Shown: one piece after another, positions 45,887 through 56,566 of the stretch
Layout of the letters: the number at the start of each line of letters is the position of its first letter
Numbering within the stretch: position 1 is the stretch's first letter
Source: Vitrella brassicaformis
Taxonomy: Eukaryota > Sar > Vitrellaceae
Assembly (NCBI GenBank): GCA_001179505.1
Contig: CDMY01000592.1
Coordinates: 239,468 to 303,467 of the forward strand
Reading direction: 5' to 3'
Length of the DNA stretch: 64,000 nt
Program-made: the position numbers and the translations under genes
The notes under the pieces: generated by a model
Told to the model about the DNA's origin: nothing
The model's database searches: none
Seen by the model: only the letters and a program-made list of their open reading frames with translations

Positions 45887-47716
45887 TCATCCACTGCGGC
45901 TCGCTTCGTCCAGCTCGGCAACTTCATCCTCAGTCAGCGACCAGGACGAACACACAATGACCTGCACGATGGATGCACACAACACAACAGATCGTCCCAC
46001 CATCGCGGCACCGGCATCTCCTAGGTACCTCCTTGGCTTGTTGTACATTCTTGACCCCCGGAATGGGAGCAGCCCCTTTGCTGCGGCACCAGTTCAGCGC
46101 CACCTGGGTCGGCGTTACAATGCTCCCATCGTTTGCACCTCCCGCCCCCTCTCCCCGGCGCTCATCGGCTGTTGCGGTCTGGAAGGCCCCCACCAGCCAG
46201 TCGACGGGCGATGCCGCTGACGCTCCGCCGGCCGACGCTGACCTCTGCCGTTCCTCCACTACACGAGCGTTGATCTGAGGGGTCAGCCGTTGCAAGGCGG
46301 CCTGAATGCGGGATAGCCGTCCTCCGTCCTTGCCTCTGGGTGACGCATCCGCTGTACTGGCCTCAACGGCTCTGCAGACAGACAGGCAGGGCAGATGGGG
46401 AAAATTCCCAACCATGTCGGTGGCGGTGTTGCTGACCTGGTTGTGAGTTTGCCCTGCGCCAGAGGCGAGTGTGCGATGGGGGTGATGCCCCGCTCAAAGC
46501 AATACTCCAGCGAGCCATCGACAAGGTACCGCTGAACACGCACGACACACAACACACAACACACATTTCCGCAGACCACGACAGCCACATGCCATGCAGC
46601 GGGAGTGCACTCAGCACACACCACCCTCCCTCTCCTTGCCTGATCGATGAGCGACAGCGGGATCTGGTTGGACACGGTCGGCGTATTCCATTTGCTCAGC
46701 TCCCTCTCCATCTGCGGCAGCTCCTTGATGTCGAAATTAGACACACCAATGTGCTGACACTTGCCGTCCAGCCTGGCCTTCGCCAGCCCCTCGGCCAACG
46801 CAGGATAACCACCAATATAGGGGAATGGAAAATGCAGCTGGAAGAGCGCGATCGGCACTCCGTCGAGCCGAGCCAGCGAGTTGTCGATAGCTCGTGACAC
46901 GGCCTCGCTGCCCCATCGAAAGCCGCCCCCGACACCGAGAGCGTTGGTCCTACGAAGACAATTGCGCCACACCCCACACACTGAGGCTGTCTCCCAGTCA
47001 AGAGAAAATGAGGGCATTCCGTGCCTTCGTCCCCTCAATACCAGAGAAGCGGGAAGAATTTGGTTGCCACACGCACAGATGGCCGTTTTTTGCCGAGTTT
47101 GCCTAGCAGCTGCTCCGACTGATAGCCGTTTGGGATGTTCTGGTAGCCGTAGACCTCTGCTGTGTCAAAGAAGGTGATGCCGGCATCCACCAACATCGAT
47201 CCTGACATCTGCAGACGAGAGAGAAAGAAAGAAAGGAAACAAACACACATGCGGTCCTAGTGGATGCAGCGATCGATGGCATCTATCTGTACCTCAACAT
47301 CATCAGGTCCAAATGGCCTCGACTCACTGGATGGCTCCGCGCTCACTGCACCCTCAGCGACAAACCCCCTCTTGGGATCACCCCTGCAGCACACACACAC
47401 AACCAAGCAGTCACACAGGTCATGCTGCAGACACACACACACAGAGAGAGAGAGATGCATTCATCGTCTGTCCTTCTCACCATGCGAGCGTGCCGACACC
47501 GATAGGGCCGATGTCATACGTCGATGTGACGTCGGCCGCCACTTCGGGGACCGTCCTCACTGCAAAGATCCCATCGCGCCTCGGTCGTGGGAGGGCAGAT
47601 AGAGGGCGGGCAGTGAATGCGGCTGCTCTCGCGTCTGTCAGCGTGCCACAGTCGACGTAGTGAGCTGCCTGACAGGCCAGAAGGAAGAGGCAACGCGGCA
47701 AAATACTCCTCATCAT
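45887..47716 (-). CDS. Plastid-targeted aldo/keto reductase
   Basis: ATG 47716. Leader MMRSILPRCLFLLACQAA (signal-like) then ARAAAFTARPLSALPRPRR, a transit-like stretch with Phe, as in the FAD amine oxidase at 28434-30998. The AKR barrel follows: PIGVGTLAW/GDPKRGF, MLVDAGITFFDTAEVYGYQN (catalytic Asp and Tyr), SEQLLGKLGKKRP, VRVATKFFPLLW (catalytic Lys), AIDNSLARLDGVPIALFQLH (His), KCQHIGVSNFDIKELPQME, PTVSNQIPLSLIDQ, EYCFERGITPIAHSPLAQGK, TPTQVALNWCRSKGAAPIPG and VKNVQQAKE, ending SWSLTEDEVAELDEASRSG at 45887. All four catalytic-tetrad residues appear to be present. Closest remembered relatives are plant plastid pyridoxal reductase-type AKRs, but the substrate cannot be fixed. An inserted Ser/Ala-rich loop (ASAGGASAAS) precedes the last barrel strands. 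About six exons. Confidence 0.85.
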
Positions 47717-47925
47717 CCGACTCGGAATGCAGATTTCATCAAATTGTCATTCCATCGCACCACCGTCGAACGAACGTCGCTCCGACAGTCGCGAAGCGCG
47801 CAATAAGCGATCGCGTTCGCCTCCAGAAAAATCTTAGCTTGGCGTCTTCTTCAGGCTGCCAGCAAGACTCCAGCACTTGGGCTCCAGCAAGGACGGGCCT
47901 CAGCATCGGCGCGGACCCTGCCGCC

Positions 47926-49111
47926 ATGACCATCCTCAGCCGCATCACCGTGCTGTGCAGCTCGGGGCACCGCCCAAGTACACGTGGCAGCAGCTCGACG
48001 GTGGCGGCATGGGCAGGGGATTTGTCACCGGCACGACCACGGTAAGGACACAATTCATGCATGCATGGGTGAAGATGGGATGGGTGCACGTGTGAGAGGC
48101 CTGGGTGACGGGCGCGATGAGATCGGTGCACACTCTGTCTGTACTGCACACTCGGTGTTCTCATTTCTTTGGACGTGTCGTTATGTGTTGGTGCAGAGTG
48201 GCACGTTTGGGTACGAGGGATGTGACAACCGCACCCTGACGACCACAACTGGGTATGCGGCACTATCGTCAGTGGCGCTACATGTGTAACGTGCATCTGT
48301 CTGTCAGGGATTCGTCGCCAACGTCGCCCACGAGCACATCGAACTCGGCGGCTTCGGCCAACAACGTAGGCACCCACACACAAACCCACGGAAACACCGA
48401 CCCGAGATGCATGGAGGGATGGAGGGATGGATTCATTGGTGTTGGTTATATTGATTGCAATGCAGGCCAAACCCACCGTGAATGAGCTCATCTGCACCCA
48501 CGACATGGCCCTCGTGAAGGACCAGGGCATCTACCGCTGCTTCACGTTCGCCGCCGACCTGTCGGCCAAGGGCACCAACCTCAGCGAGGGCACGCTGATA
48601 CGGGGATATTATGCGTCCAAGGAGGACAGCACCATAGCAGGCATGGCACTGACCGGCCCGCATCAGGGGAAGTACGGCGTGTGGAGCGGCCACCACGGCG
48701 CCGTCAAGAGGGTGGCGCTGTACACCACCGTGACGGCCCAGGACAAGACGACGGCCAAGGGCACACTCACGGCCTACCTGGCTGTCGAGGCGGGTGTGTG
48801 TTCGGGGGCCGGGCCAACTGCCGGTGCTGTCAACCTCACGCCTGTGGATGTGGCGCCGGTGCCGCCGTCGGTGGCGCGCAAGTGGCGGCCCGCTCGCTCC
48901 ACACACGTTCGGGGGGCGGGGCGGGGGAGGGGTGGGGCGCCGCGCCGTGGCCGTGTGCCGAGGCAGCCGCGTGATTGAGACCATCACGATGACGACCCGC
49001 AGCATCCACGAGGAGATCGCCATGCTGCGTGACAGCATTGGCGACGAGTTCCTGACGTGGTTTCTCAAGGGCATCATGGCGGGCACTCAGAGGGTGGGCT
49101 ATTATGAGTAG
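47926..49111 (+). CDS. Unknown beta-rich protein, reading frame interrupted at G-runs
   Basis: Not recognised. Exons read PPKYTWQQLDGGGMGRGFVT, QSGTFGYEGCDNRTLTTTT, GFVANVAHEHIELGGFGQQ, then a long exon with AKPTVNELICTHDMALVKDQ, GIYRCFTFAADLSAKGT, LIRGYYASKEDSTIAGMALT and KRVALYTTVTAQDKTTAKG. The alternating Thr/Val pattern suggests beta strands. The only nearby ATG (47926, MTILSRITVLCSSG) is one base out of frame with PPKYTW, the slip falling in GGGG at about 47964. Near 48910-48935, in a G-rich stretch, the frame changes again to reach IETITMTTRSIHEEIAMLRD, ending GTQRVGYYE at 49109-49111; without that shift it would stop at 48978. Both breaks lie in G-runs, so base-call errors are likely. 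Strand and central exons are secure; the ends are not. Confidence 0.5.
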
Positions 49112-49910
49112 GGAGGGGCACAGCGCACAAGACACAGCAGTGCCTGTCGGTCGGATGCTTGCATTTGTCGACTGCCTGTTGGTCTGCCTGTCCGTCCGGT
49201 TTATGATGTCCTCACTGATCTTCTGTCCATTCGTCTGGCTGCTGTCCAAATGAATGGCCTCTCTCCTTAGTTTTTCCTTTTGTCGTCGTTTGGCGTAGGG
49301 GGTGAGGAGGGAGGGTAATTAAAGCAAAGCCATCGAACTAGCCTCTAATTAAGTACAGGCGTACAGGCGTTTCCCCACACGAACAGGTAGAGATAGACGT
49401 GTGGTGAGACGAACGCCGCTTCTTCCCTTCGGCCAGCGAAAGATGCTGGCTGGTGTTTTGTAATTGAGTGCATTTGTCGTGTGTGTAGTCCGCTGCTCTT
49501 TTCTTTTCAATGTTGGTGTGGTTCATTGGCCGATGGTCGACTGGGTGGGGAGCGGTGTGCACTTGGTGTGTGTTTGCGTTGCGTTGGTGCATTGATGCAG
49601 GGATGACTCGTGAGTGTGTGGAGACCTTACGTATGAATGAATGCTACCTGCCAAACCAAGGTCAGGGGCGATGTCCTTACCCTGTTCCGCACAGAAAACG
49701 CCGACGCTCAATTTCGGAGATTTGATCATAATTTTCTTCCGGATTGTCTCGTGGAACCGAGGGCGGCAGGGGAGATGCCGCTGACCCTGTATGGGCCTTG
49801 ACCGCCTCCGCCTCCGCTCGCTAACCTCTGCCTCCTCTCGACTTTTCTGCCAGAGCGCCGCAGCGGCCCGTCTGCTGCCCGCCGACCATCATCTGCCTTT
49901 GATTGCAGCC
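49112..49910. other. 5' intergenic region of the SMARCAL1-like gene
   Basis: About 800 bp, no TGCGAGCT copy. An in-frame ATG at 49791 would add a 40-residue Arg/Ser/Ala-rich extension (MGLDRLRLRSLTSASSRLFC...) to the downstream protein; this could be an organelle presequence or just 5' UTR. Confidence 0.5.
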
Positions 49911-50881
49911 ATGGGTGACCAGGAGATGCCCGTAGGCAAGCACACGGGCAAGAAGTTCTCGGAGATCCTCGTACAAGACCCGTCATTCTGCGACTTCGCC
50001 CTCTCTCTGCCGGGTCAGTTATTGTAGTCGACACCGACAGCACCATGACACTCGTGTCATGCCTCATGGCATTCGGCTGGCTCGTGCACCCGTCCGTGTG
50101 TTTGTGTCCATCCATCCATCGTGTGTGCTGTGCTTTCTGTTCTGTCTGTGTGATGTGATGCGTTCCCTCAGGACCGAAGGGTGCGCTGTTGGCGTTCAAG
50201 CAGTACGTGCAGAACGCTCGTGGCCTCTCACAGGACGCACCAGGAGCGGCGGCAACAGCCTCTCAGCCCAGCCCTCCCCCTCCCCCTCCCCCCTGCCCAC
50301 CCGTCCCCCGGCCGCCACGGTTCTCCCCATCTGCTCAGAGACTCTCGCCACCCCACCACCAAAACCAGCAGCAAGGCAACCACCACTACAGCCCTCCAAA
50401 TGATGACTTTCAGCGGTTTGCGTACAATGGCAGCGGTGCTGGTGCTGCTGCTGCTGGTAGTGGTGCGAGCACGGGGGTGGGTGGCGCTAGTGGTTCGGGT
50501 GCGGGAGTGGGAGTGGGTGTGGGTATGGGTGTGGGTATGGGGAATCGCACGCAGGCGTCGCAGGCGTCTCAGTGGAGTGCGCCTGCTGTCAAGGAGAAGA
50601 TTGACCCCATAGCGTTGGAGCTCTACCAACATGACTATTTCAGGGTGAGGTGGGGTCGCTGGTGTGTCCGCACGCCGTGTGCGTGTGCCTGTGTTGACAT
50701 TATATATCCTATCCGTGTTGTTTGTGTTGTTTGTGTTGTGTGTGTGCGTGCAGATAGCCCAGGTGCGTCAGAGTGGCCGTGCCGAGTCGTTCATCGACCG
50801 TTCCCTCTGGACCAGACTCAGAGTGGGTCATACCCTCCACCCACTCACAACCACGAGGACGACATCCCTCACTCATTCCCT

Positions 50882-50921
<40 letters not shown>

Positions 50922-53900
50922 GTGTGTTCAGAGTTTGGGCCCCGACAGCAGCACGCGTGACGCCGGTCCCGGGTTTCGTAGCGGGGGTGAGGTGATGCTG
51001 TTCCACTGCTCGAGGTACAACGACATCAAGGAGGCCATCCGGGAGGCCTTCGACACCAAGTTCGAGGACATACCGCGGTTCGTCATGTGGCAGAGCCAAC
51101 AGCTACTCACCTTCGCACCCAAAGCTGCGGTATGTCATGTCAAACAGACAGACAGAGAGCCGGGGAATGGGCACATTGCTCGTGTGTGACGGCGTCAGTT
51201 TCCGAAGTTCGTAGCTCGCTGTCTGCTGCCGATTGACAACGAGAAGGAGCGGCAGCACTGCGAGAAGGTCGAGCAATTCCTCGCGGAGCTGGACACGCTC
51301 ATCCCCAACATACGACCCTTCCAGGTGCACTGCAGGAGGGAGGGAGGCAATACACAACACAGCGCAGGACAGCAGCATGTGTGTCACCCACCGGTGTGTG
51401 GTGTCTGTCTGTGATGTGTGTGTGCAGCGTGATGGCATAGCGTTTGCGTTGAGGAAAGGCGGCCGTGCGCTCATCGGGGACGAAATGGTCCGTACTCACA
51501 TCGCATCCATGGCCGGCTGCATGGCATGGCATGATGATACATACGCCGACTTATTTCTTCCTGTCGTGTGTGGTTCGTGTCTGTGTGTCTGTGTGTCTGT
51601 CTGTCTGTCGGATGTGATTGATGCCGTCTGACAGGGCTTGGGCAAGACCCTGCAGGCGTTGGCTGTCGCGGCGTTCTACTCCAATCAGTGGCCGCTGCTC
51701 GTCATCTGCCCGTCATCCATGTATGTCAGCAAACCACCCACCCCCTACCACACCCACCATTTCTGTCTGTCTGTCTGTCTTATGTGTATGTGGTTGGTGT
51801 TTGTTATTGTCCTTCCTGCCTGCCTGCCTGCCTGCCTGCAGTCGTTTCCAGTGGCGCGACCAGGCCTCCCAGTGGCTCAAACACTTAGTCAGAGAATGCG
51901 ACGTACGTACGTCAGTCAATCAGCACCTCATTAAACACATATATTGCGGAAAAGAACACACTAGCTCAGCTCAGCTGCTTTGTGTGTGGCCCCCACCACT
52001 CCTCCCCCCCTCCCTCCCTGTCTGTCTGTCTGTCTGCGTGTGTGTCTGTCAGGTATGTTTGGTGAAGAATAGCAAGACGGTTGTGCCGGACGATGCCAAG
52101 ATCGTCGTCATCTCGTACGACCTCATCTCGCGCGACAACAACGACCCCCTCAGGACCAGACCCAACGGCGAGAAATACAAGGTGTGTGCAGTGCAGTGCA
52201 GTGCAGCGAGGGGGACCCCGAGCCACACACGCCATCCATGCAGCATGACAGCTGACTGACCTGTGTGAACATCAGGTGGTGATAGCTGACGAGTGTCACT
52301 ACCTGAAGGACCGCAACTCCAAGCGCAGCAGAGTGGTGCGCAGCGCACGGCAAACACTCATTCATACGAAGCCGTGCCGTGGATGGAATGCAATACATCG
52401 TTGCTCTCTCTCTCCCTTTCTCTGTATGTGTGTGGTGTGTGTCAGGTGGTGGAGATCTGCCAGAATGCCCGTCACGCGCTGCTGCTGTCGGGGACGCCGG
52501 CACTCAACAAACCTATAGAACTCTTCCCGCAGCTGTCCGCACTCGTAAGTCGGCAAGCCACATCACCCATCACACATCACACATCACATCACATGCCCCA
52601 CCCACTCACCATGACATGAATGACCACATCCCATCTGTCCGTCCACACATCCATCTCATCTGTCTGTCTGTCTGTGTGTGTGTGTGTGTGTGTGTGCAGC
52701 TTCCGAATTTCTCGACCTACAACGAGTTTGGCGACCGGTACTGCATGAAGGAGCAGAACAGGTGGTCCCGCCGCATCGAGTACACCAGGTCCAAACACAC
52801 CACAGAACTCAACCTCTTCCTCACTAACACGGTAGGTCAGCCAGCCAGCCAGACACACACACACCCGCACACAAAGTGACCACCAGAAGCGATGAGAATG
52901 GATGGACACGTGTGTGTGTGTGTGGTTGTGCAGGTGATGATTCGCCGCCTCAAGAAGGACGTGCAGAAGGAGCTGCCGGACAAACTCAGAACCAAAGTGC
53001 CCTGCGAGGTGTGGAGGACAATCTGCCAAAGAATCACAGATAAACAGACACGCAGGCATCCACCTGTGTCTGTGTGTGTCGTCAGATTGACGCCAAGTCG
53101 CTGCGGAACATCCAGATGGCCATGAGGGAGGCCAACATAGAGGACGAGCTGCGCGCCGCCGGAGACTTAGACGACCCTGAAATGTCCAACAAGGTCAGTG
53201 TGCAGGCCACCCAGCCACACCACACCACACCACACCATGGCCAGCAACCTCCCTCCTCTATGTGTGTGCAGATGGGCAATCCGGCGATGGCTGAGATGTA
53301 TCGCATGACGGGCGAGGCCAAGATCAAGGCCGCGGAGGACTACATCGACATGCTGCTCGAGGGCGAGTGCGAGAAGCTCATTGTCTTCGGACACCACCAC
53401 GCTGTCCTCGACGGCATAGAGAAGAAATGCATCAAAACTCTCAAAATGGTCTGCACACACCCACACACATGGCACGTACACACACGCACTGAGTGTGTGG
53501 CGTGTCGTGTGTAGGAGGGGTACATTCGTGTGGACGGGACGGTGTCGAGCAAGGCGCGAGAGGACCGCATCAAGAAGTTCAGGACAGACAGCAAGTGCAA
53601 GGTAGGTACCTCGTCAACACAACACATCCCTCTCCTCCCGCCCCTCAATCAACACACTCACCCCATCCATCCATCCATCCATGTGTGTGTGTGTTGGTGC
53701 AGGTGGCGCTGCTGTCGATGACGGCGTGTGGCACCGGCCTCAACTTGACTGAGGCGGGCACGGTGGTGTTTGCGGAGCTGTACTGGGTGCCGGGGACCAT
53801 CCTGCAGGCCGAGGACAGGTCACACAGGATGGGCTCCGAACACACCACCATCTCCGTCTACTACCTCATCGCTGAGGTAGGTACCTACCTGCACATCACA

Positions 53901-54456
53901 TGAATGTGGAGGGATAGGGACAGACAGGGCGGAAGAGAAAGATATGGATTGGATTGGATGTGATGTGTGTGTTTGGTCGCTGATGGATGGATCAATCAGC
54001 ACACGATGGACGAGGCCATTTGGGAGGTGCTGCAGAAGAAGTGGCAAACCGTCACCTCAACACTCGATGGAAGGGTACGCGACAGACAGACCAGAAGGAA
54101 GGACACACCACACCACACCACACCCGCCTGTTGTGTTGATGAATCCAATCGATGCGCACACACAGGCCGAGACCATCGAGGCCCGTGTGGGTGAGACAGT
54201 CAAGGCCAGGCAACCGTCCCGCGGACCAGCTGCCGCTGCTGCTGGTGGTGGTGCTGCTGGTGGTGGTGATGGCGGTGACCAGATCATGCAAGACCCCTAC
54301 GATGACGACGCGAATGACGCGGACATGGGGTTCTCGAGCAACTCGCAGCCGGCCAAGTCGCCCCCTGCCAAGAAGGCGGGTGGCAAGAGGTCGGAGCCGC
54401 CCAAGAACGTGCCCGACATCCGGTCGTTCTTCACCAAGAAGGCCAGGAACGAGTGA
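49911..54456 (+). CDS. SMARCAL1: SMARCAL1-like SNF2 annealing helicase
   Basis: ATG 49911. N-terminus [20 protein letters not shown] with [10 protein letters not shown] resembles the small 'GKHKGKTFEE...DPSYC.W' module seen at the end of ExoX-type exonucleases. A Pro-rich and then Gly/Val-rich linker (50430-50550) follows, then [17 protein letters not shown], near a HARP-like region. The SNF2 motor is complete: [17 protein letters not shown] (split by an intron), Ia [21 protein letters not shown] (DECH), [60 protein letters not shown]. The domain order and DECH box fit SMARCAL1/ZRANB3, which rewind ssDNA and reverse stalled forks. The C-terminus [15 protein letters not shown] looks like a PCNA-binding PIP box lacking the Gln. 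About eighteen exons; TGA 54454-54456. Confidence 0.88.
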
Positions 54457-54942
54457 CTGACTACTTACAGCCGTAGACACACCTTTGGGGGGCAGGAGGG
54501 ACAAGTGGATGGATGGCATGCGTGTGTTGGTAGCAGCCAGCTGTTAGTAGAGAAAGGTATGATGCATTGCGTTGAAACGTGCAATGCGTCCGGGTGTGTG
54601 TGTGTGTGTGTGTGAATGGGTGTGCACGATACATAATGGTGTGGTGTGGTGTGGATGCACCTGGCTGGCAGTTTGGACAATGGCGACTCGCTGATTCAAT
54701 GCCTGGCAACATCAGTTTCCAAGTGATAGCCATGACACACGTCTTGAGATCTGGCGTCGGGACGCCTTTTTGGCTGGAGCCGTCCTGTCGCCCTCCAGGA
54801 AGTTCTAGGGCAAGATCTCCCCCGCCCTAGAGAAAAGCTAAGCTCGCAGACTCGAGGAGCAAGTGGTACCCACACGTGACCTTTGTCTGTTGGTGCTTTC
54901 CTCTCTCTCGTGTGGCGATGAGTTGATTTCAAGGACGAATCG
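54457..54942. other. Intergenic region between tandem plus-strand genes
   Basis: 3' flank of the SNF2 gene, with a (GT)n near 54596-54614, and promoter of the radical SAM gene carrying one octamer. No exon seen. Confidence 0.55.
54841..54848 (-). promoter_or_regulatory. TGCGAGCT element upstream of the ArsS-like gene
   Basis: AGCTCGCA on the plus strand; gene-strand context TGCGAGCTTAG, the same 11-mer as at 33540-33550. It lies 94 bp before ATG 54943. It is the only copy upstream of a gene whose left neighbour is on the same strand and not across a gap. Confidence 0.5.
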
Positions 54943-56566
54943 ATGCAGCGGGCACGGTGGTATTACATCTACCCGCCTTTTAGGCGCTTCATCGTCGCTC
55001 ACAGCATACCCAGGCCATCGACGGCGGCGTCGTCAGCATGCGGCTCTCCTGACATCGAGTCAACAGCCCGTCGGCCGTCTTGCCGCGGCTTCTCATCAAC
55101 CACAGCAGCAGCAGCTTCACAATCACAGCCGGCACACCCCGAGTCGCTCATCGCGCAGACTCTCGAGGAGATGGCTGAAAACAAGGAGTATCAGGCAACG
55201 CTTGACGACCTCAAGAAGTTTGGTCAGAAGCGGCTGTCGCTCGAGGAGAAGAAGAAGCGGCGGCGGGCGCTGCACCACCTGGGGCTGCCGGGGTTCGATG
55301 ACTTCCTCCGGCAGAGGAACATCCCTCTGCTCAAGCGCGACACCGTCACCACCCTGCAGGTACTTACCTGCACGCAAGAACGGACAGGACACATCACTAT
55401 ACTCTCTACTCTGCTGTGCCCATCAATTCCGTTTTCTCTTCGTGTGTGTCATGCCATTCAGGTGAACATCGGTCTGTACTGCAACCAGGCCTGCACTCAC
55501 TGCCACGTGGAGGCGTCCCCCCTCCGCAAGGCCGACATGATGACGCCAGACATCGCGGCGCGGCTCATCGAGGTGCTCGACAACACCCCCACCGTCACCA
55601 CACTCGACATCACCGGCGGCGCGCCGGAGATGAACCCCGTCTTTCGCACACTCGTCAAGGAGGGCCGCGCGCGCAACCTCGACGTCATCGACCGGTGCAA
55701 CCTGACGGTGCTGCTCGAGCCCGGCCAGGAGGACCTCAGTGCCTTCCTGGCTGCCCACCAGGTGCACGTCATCGCCTCGCTGCCCTGCTACAGCCAGAAG
55801 AATGTCGATTCGCAGAGGGGGCGGAAGGTGTTCGAGCGGTCCATCCAGGCGCTGCAGGAGCTCAACGGCAAGGGGTACGGCCGGCCGGGGACGTCCCTGG
55901 TGCTGGACCTGGTGTACAACCCTGGAGGGGCGTTCTTGCCACCCGACCAGGCGACGCTCGAGGCCAGGTACCGAGAGGAGCTTGAGCGCGACTACGGGAT
56001 CGTATTCAACCGCCTGTACTGCATGACCAACATGCCGATAAAGCGGTTCGCCGACTTCCTGTACAAGCAGGGGAAGCTGGGCGAGTACATGGAGCTGCTG
56101 GTCAACAACTTCAACCCCACCACGGTCGACACCGTCATGTGCAAGTCGCTCGTCAGCGTCAGATGGGACGGACGGTGAGTGAGCTGATGGGATGGGACCT
56201 GAGAAACCAACACGCACTTTGTGTGAATGTGTGTGTGTATGCAGCCTTCACGATTGTGACTTCAATCTGGCGCTAGACATGGACCTGCTCCCAGCAGACG
56301 GCGCCCCCTCCCAGAGTGACGAGGCGGACCGACCCCTCCCCCGGTCGGTGCTGTCATCTCCACCCCCCTCCTCCACCACACTGTGGGACATATCATCGCT
56401 CAATGACCTCGTCAACAGGTCAGCACGGGCGCCAAGGACACGGCAAGGCGGCAGATGGAGTGTGGATGTCTGTGTATTTCTGTGTGTGTGTGTCTTCAAT
56501 CCAATCAGGCGTATAGCGAGTGACACGCACTGCTTCGGCTGCACGGCTGGTGCCGGGAGCTCTTGA
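54943..56566 (+). CDS. arsS: ArsS-like radical SAM protein (arsenosugar biosynthesis family)
   Basis: ATG 54943 begins an Arg/Ser-rich, acid-poor leader (MQRARWYYIYPPFRRFI ... SCRGFSSTTAAAASQ) fitting a mitochondrial presequence. The core is strongly ArsS-like: VNIGLYCNQACTHCHVEASP with the CX3CX2C cluster-binding motif; TTLDITGGAPEMNPVFRTLV; DVIDRCNLTVLLEPGQEDLS; VHVIASLPCYSQKNVDSQRG; SLVLDLVYNPGGAFLPPDQA; GIVFNRLYCMTNMPIKRFAD; VMCKSLVSVRWDGR spliced to LHDCDFNLALDMDLL; and the final HCFGCTAGAGSS. In bacteria this enzyme is linked to 5'-deoxyadenosyl transfer in arsenosugar synthesis, usually next to arsM; no arsM is seen here. The family usually continues with Cys after AGAGSS, whereas this protein stops (TGA 56564-56566). 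Four exons. A bacterial or cyanobacterial origin is plausible. Confidence 0.9.

Noticed and set aside
48681-48974. Reading 48427-48978 as a complete gene ending PRQPRD
   Set aside because: The last 25 codons are an Arg/Gly artefact of G-runs; the neighbouring frame carries a much better coding end to 49111.
55423-56217. 264-codon minus-strand open frame
   Set aside because: Antisense to the ArsS-like coding exon; GC-rich third positions keep it open.
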